Shown piece by piece: positions 47,454 through 56,398 of a stretch of 64,000 bases of DNA (positions within the stretch are counted from its first letter, which is position 1; each line of letters begins with the position of its first letter). Source of the DNA: an uncultured Granulosicoccaceae bacterium. Lineage in GTDB: Bacteria; Pseudomonadota; Gammaproteobacteria; Granulosicoccales; Granulosicoccaceae. The position numbers and the translations under genes were made by a program. Below the pieces are notes generated by a model that saw only the letters and a list, made by a program, of their open reading frames with translations, had not been told where the DNA came from and did no database searches. The DNA lies in contig CALGLE010000009.1 of assembly GCA_937930305.1 (NCBI GenBank), forward strand, positions 124,001 to 188,000, given 5' to 3'.

Positions 47454-48011
47454 ATGAATATTTCATGTGATTGCGGTCAATTTGTAGCGGAACTCGTAGC
47501 CTTTCCAAAAAACACGCCGGGCCGACTAGTTTGTTACTGCGGTGATTGCCAACAGTTTGCTGAGAAGCTGGATCGAAACGATGTATTGGATGATTTCGGT
47601 GGTACCGAGGTTATTCCTGCCTATCCAAAAGAAATCACAATATCGAGTGGCAGTGATTTATTGGCTTGTTACCAACTTAGTGATAAAGGACTGAATCGAT
47701 GGGCGACCACATGTTGCAACTCCCCCATCTTAAACACTCGGCCCAATTTTCCCTGGGCAGGAATATTTCATACTGCCTACAAAAGCAAAGACCCCAACGC
47801 CCTAGATGAACTAGGGGATATCCGCGGGCGCATATATGGCCGAGATGCCGCTCCTGGAGCACCCTTTAAAATTTCTAAAACGGTTGCCTTCAAAGACTTT
47901 TTAACCATCATGCCGTTTATTATCAAAGGCAAGTTCAAAAAGATGCATGAAAACTCTCCATTTTACGAGAGTGATAACGTAACACCAGTCAGTAAACCCA
48001 CGATTCTTTAG
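47454..48011 (+). CDS. DUF6151 family protein (GFA-like Cys-rich fold)
   Basis: 185-aa soluble protein. Cys pattern CDCGQF near the N-terminus, CYCGDCQQFAEKL, and a later TTCCNSPI resemble the zinc-binding layout of GFA/CENP-V proteins, and the whole matches the uncharacterised DUF6151 group as I know it. The function is unknown. A weak ribosome site (AAGGGACAGG) precedes the start. The tartrate-dehydrogenase-like gene starts 11 bases after it and may be co-transcribed. Confidence 0.75.
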   Translation: MNISCDCGQFVAELVAFPKNTPGRLVCYCGDCQQFAEKLDRNDVLDDFGGTEVIPAYPKEITISSGSDLLACYQLSDKGLNRWATTCCNSPILNTRPNFPWAGIFHTAYKSKDPNALDELGDIRGRIYGRDAAPGAPFKISKTVAFKDFLTIMPFIIKGKFKKMHENSPFYESDNVTPVSKPTIL

Positions 48012-48022
48012 AACCAGTCGCC

Positions 48023-49093
48023 ATGAGCAATCGATACATCCTAAACAGCATACCCGGTGACGGCATTGGGTTAGAAGTATTACCCGTTGGGCAACGGTTA
48101 ATCGATGCGGTAGCCGATAAGTGCGGATTCTCCATCCAGTGGGTTGAACGTAATTGGTCGTGTGAGCTCTACGCAACAACGGGCCAGATGATGCCTGACG
48201 ATGCGATCGATCAACTGAAGGATTCAGATGCCATCTACCTTGGCGCATGCGGCTGGCCATCGGTTCCCGATCACATCTCACTATGGAATATGCTGCTACC
48301 GATGCGGCGCGAATTAGACTTATACGCCAATGTCAGACCCGTGAAACTTCTAAAAGGTATGACATCTCCTCTGGCAAATCGCACGTCAGAAGATATTGAT
48401 TTCGTTATCGTACGCGAAAATGTGGAAGGGGAATATTCAGAAATTGGCGGTCGGCTCTATGGGGGCACCGACCAAGAGCAAGTGTCGCAATTAGCTGTTT
48501 TCACACGCCATGGTACCGATAGGATTTTACGTTATGCCTTCGAAACTGCACGATCACAAGGTCGTAAACACGTAACCTCGGCTACCAAATCTAACGGAAT
48601 AAAACACACCATGCCATTTTGGGATGAACGCTTTAAAGCCATCTCATCCGAATATTCCGATATTGATACCTCGCAATACCACATCGATATTTTAACCGCC
48701 CATTTCGTACAGCACCCCGACTGGTTCGATGTCGTCGTCGGGTCCAATTTGTTTGGTGACATCTTGTCCGATTTGGGCCCTGCGATTGCAGGCTCGATCG
48801 GTATTGCACCCTCGTCTAACATCAACCCGGAAGGCAAATACCCTTCACTGTTTGAACCTGTGCACGGATCCGCACCCGATATCGCTGGCCAAGGAATCGC
48901 CAATCCCATTGCATCGGTTTGGACAGCAGCCATTATGTTGGATCATATCGGTGAACATGAGGCCCACAACCTTTTAATGCAAGCGATTGAAGAGACGTTG
49001 CAAACGGACTCAGGACGCACCAGAGATTTAGGCGGAAGTGCTAGTACCGTGCAGTGTGAAACTGCTTTGAAGGAGGCGTTGTTAGCTTTGTAA
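48023..49093 (+). CDS. Isocitrate/isopropylmalate-type dehydrogenase, tartrate dehydrogenase/decarboxylase-like
   Basis: 356-aa NAD-dependent beta-hydroxyacid oxidative decarboxylase. Family motifs: IPGDGIGLEVLPVG, RRELDLYANVRPVKLL (substrate Arg residues), VRENVEGEYSEIGG, TSATKSNGIKHTMPFWDE, VGSNLFGDILSDLGPAIAGSIG (metal Asp residues) and FEPVHGSAPDIAGQGIANP. The PSVPDHISLW segment is typical of tartrate dehydrogenase (TtuC) in contrast to LeuB, which also would sit with leuCD. Substrates of the group include tartrate, malate and isopropylmalate-like acids. Convergent with the TTT/acyl-CoA ligase operon. Confidence 0.85.
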   Translation: MSNRYILNSIPGDGIGLEVLPVGQRLIDAVADKCGFSIQWVERNWSCELYATTGQMMPDDAIDQLKDSDAIYLGACGWPSVPDHISLWNMLLPMRRELDLYANVRPVKLLKGMTSPLANRTSEDIDFVIVRENVEGEYSEIGGRLYGGTDQEQVSQLAVFTRHGTDRILRYAFETARSQGRKHVTSATKSNGIKHTMPFWDERFKAISSEYSDIDTSQYHIDILTAHFVQHPDWFDVVVGSNLFGDILSDLGPAIAGSIGIAPSSNINPEGKYPSLFEPVHGSAPDIAGQGIANPIASVWTAAIMLDHIGEHEAHNLLMQAIEETLQTDSGRTRDLGGSASTVQCETALKEALLAL

Positions 49094-49108
49094 CGCGATA
49101 ATAAGCGT

Positions 49109-50701
49109 TTATACCAACGCCATATCACACAATTTATTGCGCTGAATTTTTCCGGAGGGCCCTTTCGGCAATTCATCTAGCAGATATATTTTATCTGGGC
49201 ATTTGAACGCACCGACCGCAGTTTGCACGAGCCCAAGTAGTTCGCTAGTGCTTAAGGTTGACCCAGGTTTTAAACACACAGCGGCCTCTACACGCTGTCC
49301 GTAGTTAGTGCACTCAACCGCGAAAGCAGCCGCTTCAACTACGTCCGGATGGCTATAAAGCGCATCGTCAATTTCGCGGGGGGCGATATTTTCCCCGCCC
49401 TTGATGATAAGCTCCTTAAGCCGGCCGGTTATAAAAACGTAGCCCTCATTATCGAGCTTACCTAAATCCCCGGTTCGCAACCAACCCCCGTCCATCACAG
49501 CAGCTTTGGTGGCTTCCGGGTTTCGAAAGTAACGCTGCATAATGTTTTTGCCACGAATCAGCAGTTCGCCTTCCAAACCAATCGCTGTATCCATTCCTTC
49601 AGCATCAACTACACGAAGCTCCACACCCACCGGTAAACCGGGCGAACCGAGTTTCCGTTGCCCAGGAGGCATGGGATTTGACAAGATTTGTGCTGCACTC
49701 TCGGTCAGACCCATGGTTTCGATTAAAGGAACACCGAATGTTTTTTCAAAACTACCGTGCACATCGGGCGACAAAGGCGCAGAGGCTGATCGCCCAAAAC
49801 GTAATTTGGAACAAGAAACCGGCTCACCTGCATCTCGTAGTAGATAAGAAATTTGCGTAGGTACCGCACTAAACCAAGTACATTCTGCTTGTTGTATCCA
49901 TGCCCAAAACTTAGACGTTGAAAAACGAGAGGGCATAACCACTGAACTGCCAGACACGAGCGGCCCCATCAAAGTGACGCACAGCCCATTGATGTGGAAT
50001 AAAGGCAACACACACAATGCTCTATCGGAATCGATAAGCTCATGCCCTTCACAAACGTTATATCCACCAGCCAGTAAATTTTGGTGTGACAATACAACAC
50101 CTTTTGGGCGACCGGTGGTACCAGAGGTATACATCAACAACCCATCGTGCTGCGGTGTGATCGCGGTATCCGCTGAATTGAAAGCAGTGAGTTCCGAAGG
50201 CTTAAAGGTTTGAGTAGGGGCTAACTCAGGTTGCACATGCCAAGTGAAAACAGATTCCTGAATTTTTTGCACATCGTCAAGCAAAGCGATGACAGGCTTC
50301 GGGCTGTTAAAGTCTAAAAATGTTTCACAATGCAAAGCTTCTTCAATTAACTCACTGACGCTAGCTTGCGTAATGATGAGCTGTGTTTCTGAATGCGAAA
50401 GTACATAGGCGATGACATCTCGCCCAGCCACTAAGTTAATAGACACCGCTCGGTATCCGCCGTAATGCAAACCGAGAATTGTAATAGCTGCCCCGAGGCC
50501 ATTAGGCATCGCATAAGCGACACTACTGCCAAACTCGATTCCCAATGAGTCCACCGCATTAGCAACCTGAATACACAAGGTTCTAAGCTGCTCGTAGGTG
50601 CAAACCACGTCAGTTTCTGGATCGATCAGAAAAGTTCGACCAGGATGCATTTCTGCACGTTGATCTATCAGCGATCGAATGGACATTGGGTCGAAGTCCA
50701 T
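49109..50701 (-). CDS. AMP-forming acyl-CoA ligase (SauT-like)
   Basis: 530-aa adenylate-forming enzyme of the class I acyl-CoA synthetase family. Motif A3 YTSGTTGRPKGVVLSH, A5 ETMGLTESAAQ, A7 RTGDLGKLDNEGYVFITGR, A8 LKELIIKGGENIAPREID, and the A10 Lys in KGPSGKIQRNKL. It activates a carboxylic acid to its CoA thioester. It follows an acylating aldehyde dehydrogenase by 5 bases and a TTT transporter, the combination known for sulfoacetate use (SauT + SauS). The sulfonate substrate is an inference, because no xsc or pta is seen. Confidence 0.88.
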   Translation of the reverse strand: MDFDPMSIRSLIDQRAEMHPGRTFLIDPETDVVCTYEQLRTLCIQVANAVDSLGIEFGSSVAYAMPNGLGAAITILGLHYGGYRAVSINLVAGRDVIAYVLSHSETQLIITQASVSELIEEALHCETFLDFNSPKPVIALLDDVQKIQESVFTWHVQPELAPTQTFKPSELTAFNSADTAITPQHDGLLMYTSGTTGRPKGVVLSHQNLLAGGYNVCEGHELIDSDRALCVLPLFHINGLCVTLMGPLVSGSSVVMPSRFSTSKFWAWIQQAECTWFSAVPTQISYLLRDAGEPVSCSKLRFGRSASAPLSPDVHGSFEKTFGVPLIETMGLTESAAQILSNPMPPGQRKLGSPGLPVGVELRVVDAEGMDTAIGLEGELLIRGKNIMQRYFRNPEATKAAVMDGGWLRTGDLGKLDNEGYVFITGRLKELIIKGGENIAPREIDDALYSHPDVVEAAAFAVECTNYGQRVEAAVCLKPGSTLSTSELLGLVQTAVGAFKCPDKIYLLDELPKGPSGKIQRNKLCDMALV

Positions 50702-50706
50702 TTTGG

Positions 50707-52131
50707 TCAGCGACCTACTTGCGACCAATACGAGTCAAATACAGATTCTACCGTTGGCTCATTAGCTGGAATCGGGCGAACCACTTTAGACACATTCATA
50801 AAGTGACGATAATTCAAATTATCATCAATAGAATTCCCTCCCCAACTGCCACACCCCATCGACAGTGAAAACGGCATGCCATTATTGAAAGCCCCACCGG
50901 TGGCAAAACAATGAGCTTGGTTCACAATCACCCGACAAGTTGGTATGCACATCGCCAGTTCCCGAGCATGCTCATCTCGACTACTGTGCAGACCAATTGA
51001 ATGCCCTGCCCCTTGAAATGACAATATATTCGATGCTTGCGTTACCGCATCATCAAAATCTTTCGCTATATAGAGTGCAACCGCTAGAGACAATTTTTCC
51101 CCACTCTCAGGGTGATCAGGCCCAACCCCTTCACTAGGTAGAACCACAAATTTTGCGGTGTCAGCATCTTCAACATCTAGCTTAGCAGCAGCCAAAAACA
51201 CATCAATATCTTTTGCAATGAGGTGGCGATTCAAATGCCCACTAGCGAATAGTGTGGATTTAAGGTGATCTGTTTGTGCTTTATCTAAAACTCGGCCGCC
51301 CGCTGCGTGTAATTCGGTTAGAAATTCATCCTTAACAGATTCTAAAACGATAAGTACGTTTTCAGAAGAACAAGACGTCGCATTATCAAACGTTTTCGAT
51401 GCGGTTATTTTTTCTGCAGCTGACTTAAGATCAGCGCTTTCATCAACAATGACTGTAGCGTTCCCTGCCCCCACACCGATAGCGGGGGTTCCGCAGGAGT
51501 ATGCACGCCTAACATTGTCCTGACTGCCAGTTACAATGATTAAATCCACCGCCTCCATCACGCGTTGTGTTTTCACCTTTGATGAAGGTGACGGTACCAT
51601 TTGAACCAAATCATGATCTAAACCGATCTTATCGAATTCTTCATAAATTGCTGCGAGTAATTGTTCGCAGACTTCGTTGCCCTTGGGTGAGGGTGACAAA
51701 ACGATAGCGTTGCCACACTTCAGCGCATTAATAATATTATTAGTGGGAGTCGCTGCTGGATTGGTACTGGGTACAACCGCGCCCACTACTCCGATTGGGC
51801 GTGCGTATTCGCTAATGCCCGTTTCTGCATCATCACTAAGCAAACCGGTGGTTATTGCGCCTTTAATGTCACGCAACAAGCCTAAGGTTTTGCGGTAGTT
51901 CTTAGTAATTTTGTCTCCCACATTACCTAACCCAGTAGTGGCTACCGCCAATTCCGACAGGGCTTTATTGCGACTGGGCTCCATTAAAGCCCAGGCGGCG
52001 GCCAGCGCCGCCTGGTCGTATCGTTCCTGAGTAGCCCCTTCGGCATAACTAGCTTGTGCTATGCGCGCCCGTTCAACGATATCGTCGACCAGTGCGACTT
52101 CATCCATAAAATCCGAAGAGGAATTACTCAT
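50707..52131 (-). CDS. Acylating aldehyde dehydrogenase (SauS-like sulfoacetaldehyde dehydrogenase)
   Basis: 474-aa CoA-dependent aldehyde dehydrogenase. NAD-binding VGAVVPSTNPAATPTNNIINALK, GNAIVLSPSPKG, VTGSQDNVRRAYSCGTPAIGVGAGNATVIV, and the catalytic Cys254 in NATSCSSENV. The C-terminal AHCFATGGAFNNGMPFSLSMGCGSWGGNSIDDNL is typical of the EutE/AdhE/SauS branch. It interconverts an acyl-CoA and an aldehyde. Two bases after the TctC gene and 5 before the acyl-CoA ligase, so the substrate probably enters by the TTT transporter, is activated by the ligase and reduced here. Confidence 0.88.
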   Translation of the reverse strand: MSNSSSDFMDEVALVDDIVERARIAQASYAEGATQERYDQAALAAAWALMEPSRNKALSELAVATTGLGNVGDKITKNYRKTLGLLRDIKGAITTGLLSDDAETGISEYARPIGVVGAVVPSTNPAATPTNNIINALKCGNAIVLSPSPKGNEVCEQLLAAIYEEFDKIGLDHDLVQMVPSPSSKVKTQRVMEAVDLIIVTGSQDNVRRAYSCGTPAIGVGAGNATVIVDESADLKSAAEKITASKTFDNATSCSSENVLIVLESVKDEFLTELHAAGGRVLDKAQTDHLKSTLFASGHLNRHLIAKDIDVFLAAAKLDVEDADTAKFVVLPSEGVGPDHPESGEKLSLAVALYIAKDFDDAVTQASNILSFQGAGHSIGLHSSRDEHARELAMCIPTCRVIVNQAHCFATGGAFNNGMPFSLSMGCGSWGGNSIDDNLNYRHFMNVSKVVRPIPANEPTVESVFDSYWSQVGR

Positions 52132-52133
52132 GA

Positions 52134-53102
52134 TTACTTTAATCCTGCCAGTAGATCTTGCAAAGTCTCTTCACGGGCAGCCCACATTTCCAACACCTCA
52201 TCACGAGTCATGATGTGCATGGGCGAACCACCGGCTTGCATTTGCTTAGCGACACGGGCGTTTTCGAACATCTGAGGAACAGTTGCAGCTAGTTTTTCGA
52301 TAATCGCAGGATCCGTTCCTTTAGGGACCATCACACCACGAAAATTCACTGAACTATTGTCCACATCAAAACCTGCTTCCTTCAATGTAGGAACATCCGG
52401 CAGGAAGTCGGAGCGTTCTAAATCAGCGACTGCAAGAATTTTTACATTACCTGCTTCTCGTGCGCGGAATGCATCCGATAGATTATTAACACCGGCGATA
52501 ACGTCCCCTGCAATAACCGCTTTCATCGCCGCTGCACCACCGCCCTTTGTCGGGATGTAGGCCATTTTAGCACCGGTGGCTTTTTCAATTTGCAGCGCAG
52601 CTATGTGGTGGCCCACATAAAGACCGGCGCCCGACAAGGTAACTTTACCTGGATTCTCAGTAGCGAAACCAACCAGCTCTTCAATGGTGTTGTAAGGGCT
52701 GTCCGCACCAACCACTACGACGGCTGGATCGGCACCCCAGTTCGCAATCGGTTCAAAACTTTCAGCCGAATATTTAACGCCTCCCTCAATAGATTGAGCG
52801 ATGAAGTGAGGAATGTTGTACGCCCCCATCGTATAGCCATCACTGTCTGCTTCAGAGGCAAACCAGTTCCAACCCACACGCCCGCCAGCGCCTGGCTTGT
52901 TGATAATAACCATCGGTTGCCCAAGATACTCTTCATTCCCAGCGACCATAGTGACAATGCGAGCCTGAAAATCAGTTGCACCACCCGCGCCGTACGACAC
53001 CATCAATGACACAGGACGATCGGGATATTCTGCGGCAACAATCGGGGCTGCCGTTAATGAGGCCGCCGCCAAAACAGCGGATGCGATTAAGCGTAATTTC
53101 AT
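52134..53102 (-). CDS. tctC: TTT transporter substrate-binding protein (TctC/Bug family)
   Basis: 322-aa periplasmic binding protein with a signal peptide cut after IVAA (about 23). Bug-family features: YPDRPVSLMVSYGAGGATDFQAR, VINKPGAGGRVGW, MKAVIAGDVIAGVNNLSD and DVPTLKEAGFDV. It binds a carboxylate for the TctAB channel. GGAG precedes the start. Separated from TctB by 121 bases, and only 2 bases from the aldehyde dehydrogenase gene. Confidence 0.93.
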   Translation of the reverse strand: MKLRLIASAVLAAASLTAAPIVAAEYPDRPVSLMVSYGAGGATDFQARIVTMVAGNEEYLGQPMVIINKPGAGGRVGWNWFASEADSDGYTMGAYNIPHFIAQSIEGGVKYSAESFEPIANWGADPAVVVVGADSPYNTIEELVGFATENPGKVTLSGAGLYVGHHIAALQIEKATGAKMAYIPTKGGGAAAMKAVIAGDVIAGVNNLSDAFRAREAGNVKILAVADLERSDFLPDVPTLKEAGFDVDNSSVNFRGVMVPKGTDPAIIEKLAATVPQMFENARVAKQMQAGGSPMHIMTRDEVLEMWAAREETLQDLLAGLK

Positions 53103-53223
53103 TATTTTCTCTCCAACGTGGTTGATTCAATTAGATTCATCAAAATAAACCGACAAATCGATTGATTTAAGGCGCCGCACGTTTACTATCACTGTAAATC
53201 TAAGCACGCCAAATTTTTCACTG

Positions 53224-53724
53224 CTACAAAAAAATCCCTCTCGGGGTTTGAACTTTTAACAACAAGGTAAACAAGGCATATACAACACCCATGAAAACTA
53301 TGGTGACAACAATGCGTTTCACCCAAGACTTCGGTGATAAATGAGAGGCCGGATCATAACCTGAGTACAATAAGAAAAACACACCGGTAGAGGCCACATA
53401 AAAACCCAAATATTTCGCGGCAAAAAAGATAAACGCAGCCATTAACATAATGCCTGGAAGGATTCGCATCCATGTCGTGCGAGTTAATCCTTTACCCACT
53501 TTAGATTTACCAGCTGCCGCGCGGAAAAAATTCCATAGCGCTAACAGCAGCATCACCGTACTAATAAGGCGCGGAAACAAAAAGGCACTTGCAGGCTCTT
53601 GGGTGTAACTAAGCCACGCCACGATGCTTGCCAGTCCCAAAATTAAAATCGCTGGAACTAAATATCCCAAACGCGATGCGTCATTAGATTGTTCGGATGA
53701 TATTGGCGAGGTTAAGTCATTCAT
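53224..53724 (-). CDS. tctB: TTT transporter small membrane subunit (TctB family)
   Basis: 166-aa protein with four hydrophobic segments: LVPAILILGLASIVAWLSY, TVMLLLALWNFF, ILPGIMLMAAFIFFAA with YLGFYVASTGVFFLLY, and IVVTIVFMGVVYALFTLLL. The FPRLISTVMLLL and TPRGIFL ends are family-typical. Start overlaps the stop of tctA as ATGA. Confidence 0.9.
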   Translation of the reverse strand: MNDLTSPISSEQSNDASRLGYLVPAILILGLASIVAWLSYTQEPASAFLFPRLISTVMLLLALWNFFRAAAGKSKVGKGLTRTTWMRILPGIMLMAAFIFFAAKYLGFYVASTGVFFLLYSGYDPASHLSPKSWVKRIVVTIVFMGVVYALFTLLLKVQTPRGIFL

Positions 53725-55229
53725 GCATCACCAGCTGCAGCAGCATTTTTTGCTTCTTTACGTGATGTGACAAAGCTCCAAGCGATGGACGCGAGAACTA
53801 AGACAATGAGAAAAAGATTCAATGATCCCATCATGAAATATTCAAACGGGCCATTCATTGCGTTGGCGATCATACTGCCTTGAATAAAATTCGCTTCGGC
53901 GATTGGGCCAAGTATCAAACCCAACACTAACGGTGCCGCAGAAAATCCAAATTTCTCTAAGAAGTACATTGCCACACCGAGTACAAACATCACGTACACA
54001 TCCCCCATCGATTGTTGTACGGAATAAGCACCAAATACCGCCAGAACCAACACTGCAGATGCCATGATGGCCTTAGGAACCTGCGCCACTTTCGCTGCAT
54101 ATCCAGCCACCCAAATACCAAAGACCACCATGAGTATTTGACCAATCAACATGGAGTTGATAAAAGTCCAAATCACTTCTGGATGGTTATCGAATAAATC
54201 CCCACCTGGGAAAATACCGTGGATTAGCAGCCCGCCTAACAACACAGCAGCCGTCGGGCTGCCGGGAATAGACAAGGTAAGCAGCGGCACTAACGATGGC
54301 CCCACCATCGCGTTATTCGCTGACTCTGCCGCTATAACCCCTTGCGGGTTTCCTTGTCCGAAACTCTCAGGGTTTTTAGAAAACTTCTTGGTTTGATCGT
54401 ATGCCAATAGACCAGCGATTTGCCCCCCAACCCCGGGTATTAAGCCAATGAATGAGCCAATCACAGTTCCAATAGATAAAGACTTCACGCTGCTTAGTGT
54501 TAGTTTCACCGACTCTAAAAACGGTTGCTTACTCACTGTAACGGCGGCAATATCTTGCCGCTGTCGGCCTACCGCTAACATCTCGATAACTTGAGGGATG
54601 GCAAAAATACCGATAAGCGCCGTAATGATACTGACGCCTCCAGTTAAGGCGTCGTGAAAGATAAAGCGCTGCGCGCCTTGGATATCGTCATATCCGATCA
54701 TCGATAACCACAAGCCCAGACAGCCAGACAGCAATCCTTTCACGAACGATTTTGAATCAAGAGACCCAATGACCGTCACGCCCAGGATCGCCATCCAAAA
54801 TAAATGTGATGGGCCAAACAACAACGCCCACTTAGCCAATACGGGGGTTAAGAAGATCAACAAGAAAACACCAATGACCCCGCCAATTCCAGAAGAGAGA
54901 AACGAGATATGGAGCGCTTTTGCACCCTGACCTTGAACGGCCATCGCATTACCGTCCAATGCCGTTGCGATATTGGCTGGCGCACCCGGTATGCGAAGTA
55001 AAATGGCGCTAACAGCACCGCCTGCCACCGTTGAGGTGTAGGCCGCGCCCAATAGAATGAGCCCCTGCGTGGGGGCCAGTTGAAACGTAAATGGAATCAG
55101 CAAAGCCACCGCCATGGTTGGCGATAAGCCTGGGGTGGCCCCCAAGATCAGCCCCCCAATCGTGCCTCCTATCAGTAGCAGGAATGAAGTCGGCTCGAAG
55201 ACGCCGCCAAAATACTGAAGAAACTCCAT
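53721..55229 (-). CDS. tctA: TTT transporter large membrane subunit (TctA family)
   Basis: 502-aa inner-membrane protein with about 12 segments. Family motifs: GATPGLSPTMAVALLIPFTF near the N-terminus, GSFIGLIPGVGGQIAGLLAYDQ, and GVIAAESANNAMVGPSLVPLLTLSIPGSPTAAVLLGG. It is the first gene of the minus-strand operon tctA-tctB-tctC-aldehyde dehydrogenase-acyl-CoA ligase. A LacI-type operator lies 53 bases upstream of its start. Confidence 0.94.
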   Translation of the reverse strand: MEFLQYFGGVFEPTSFLLLIGGTIGGLILGATPGLSPTMAVALLIPFTFQLAPTQGLILLGAAYTSTVAGGAVSAILLRIPGAPANIATALDGNAMAVQGQGAKALHISFLSSGIGGVIGVFLLIFLTPVLAKWALLFGPSHLFWMAILGVTVIGSLDSKSFVKGLLSGCLGLWLSMIGYDDIQGAQRFIFHDALTGGVSIITALIGIFAIPQVIEMLAVGRQRQDIAAVTVSKQPFLESVKLTLSSVKSLSIGTVIGSFIGLIPGVGGQIAGLLAYDQTKKFSKNPESFGQGNPQGVIAAESANNAMVGPSLVPLLTLSIPGSPTAAVLLGGLLIHGIFPGGDLFDNHPEVIWTFINSMLIGQILMVVFGIWVAGYAAKVAQVPKAIMASAVLVLAVFGAYSVQQSMGDVYVMFVLGVAMYFLEKFGFSAAPLVLGLILGPIAEANFIQGSMIANAMNGPFEYFMMGSLNLFLIVLVLASIAWSFVTSRKEAKNAAAAGDA

Positions 55230-55281
55230 CGCTCAATTCACCCTTTCGTTCAGGGCAAACATTACCTAATGAAAATAGTAT

Positions 55282-55295
55282 TGTAAACGTTTTCA
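55282..55295. promoter_or_regulatory. LacI-family operator
   Basis: TGTAAACGTTTTCA, a near-perfect palindrome with the central CG and the A/T arms usual for LacI/PurR/CcpA-type operators. It lies between the divergent tctA (start 55229) and the LacI gene (start 55316), placed to control both. Confidence 0.85.
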
Positions 55296-55315
55296 TTATG
55301 TGAGAACGTCATTTC

Positions 55316-56398
55316 ATGACGCAAGCGGACATAACAAAATCGCAGGTTAAGAAAAAAAATAACCGTCGCATGCGACAGCGTAAGGGCGCCCCTGGGCTGC
55401 TGGATGTGGCCGCCCGCGCTGGCGTCAGTGGAGCAACCGTGTCTCGTTGCTACAACCACCCAGACAGCGTTCAACCCAAAACGCGTCACCTCATTCTAAA
55501 AACTGCCGCTGAATTGGGGTACATACGTGATCGCGCTGCTGGGTCACTGCACGGTCGACGCAGCGGCACGGTTGGTTTAGTTGTACCCACGATCGACAAC
55601 GCAATTTTTGCGGAATTAATCGAAGCCTTTACCGCTCAACTCCAGCAGCACGATCGCACCGTTTTAATCGCAAGCCACAACTACAACCTCGATCAAGAAG
55701 TGGATATCATCCGCTCATTACTTGAACGCCGTATAGACGCGATTGCCTTAGTCGGGCGAGACCATTCATCAGTTGCGATACAAATGCTGAAATTACGAGA
55801 CATTCCTGTGCTAACTCTATGGAATACCTGTGACGAAACCGATCTTCCTAGCATTGGCACCAACAACGCAAGCGCTGGCTTCGATGTCACCCAACACTGT
55901 ATCGACTTGGGCCATTCACGAATCGCTGTGATGTTTCCAGACATCGTGAACAACGATCGTGCTAGAGATCGCAAACAAGGCACTCTTGACGCACTCAAAG
56001 CGCATGACATTGAATTACCCGAACGTTGGGACGTACACTGCCCTTACGACACGGCGGAGGCTAAGCTAGCGGCGGTGCATTTACTTAAGCAACGACGCGA
56101 TGCGCCCAGCGCAATCATATGCGGGAATGACATCATAGCTTATGGTGTTTTATACGCCTGCCAGCAACTCGGCATTCAAGTGCCAGACGATGTTTCTGTG
56201 GTGGGTATTGGCGACTTCAGTCACTCTTCGTCAATTGAGCCCGCGTTAACAACAGTACGGCTACCAGCCAGACGCATTGGGCAACTCGCGGCGAATAAAC
56301 TAGTGGCGCGAATACTGGACACCGAATCTTCAATCAACGAACAAATAGTAATACCCACCGAATTGGTCGTGAGAGCCTCCAGCGGATACCATCAATGA
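55316..56398 (+). CDS. LacI family transcriptional regulator
   Basis: 360-aa repressor. An N-terminal basic extension precedes the LacI helix-turn-helix (GLLDVAARAGVSGATVSRCYNHPDSV, about 27-52), the hinge (LGYIRDRAAGSLHG) and the periplasmic-binding-like effector domain (VGLVVPTIDNAIFAELI, CGNDIIAYGVLYACQQLGIQVPDDVSVVGIGD). Hinge-helix operators usually carry the central CG seen at 55282-55295. The stop overlaps the start of the first dioxygenase as ATGA, so it is co-expressed with it. Effector unknown; probably the transported acid or a product. Confidence 0.92.
   Translation: MTQADITKSQVKKKNNRRMRQRKGAPGLLDVAARAGVSGATVSRCYNHPDSVQPKTRHLILKTAAELGYIRDRAAGSLHGRRSGTVGLVVPTIDNAIFAELIEAFTAQLQQHDRTVLIASHNYNLDQEVDIIRSLLERRIDAIALVGRDHSSVAIQMLKLRDIPVLTLWNTCDETDLPSIGTNNASAGFDVTQHCIDLGHSRIAVMFPDIVNNDRARDRKQGTLDALKAHDIELPERWDVHCPYDTAEAKLAAVHLLKQRRDAPSAIICGNDIIAYGVLYACQQLGIQVPDDVSVVGIGDFSHSSSIEPALTTVRLPARRIGQLAANKLVARILDTESSINEQIVIPTELVVRASSGYHQ

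Noticed and set aside
48023-49093. leuB (3-isopropylmalate dehydrogenase)
   Set aside because: No leuA/C/D nearby and the VPDHISLW and RRELDLYANVRPVKLL wording fits the tartrate-dehydrogenase group better.
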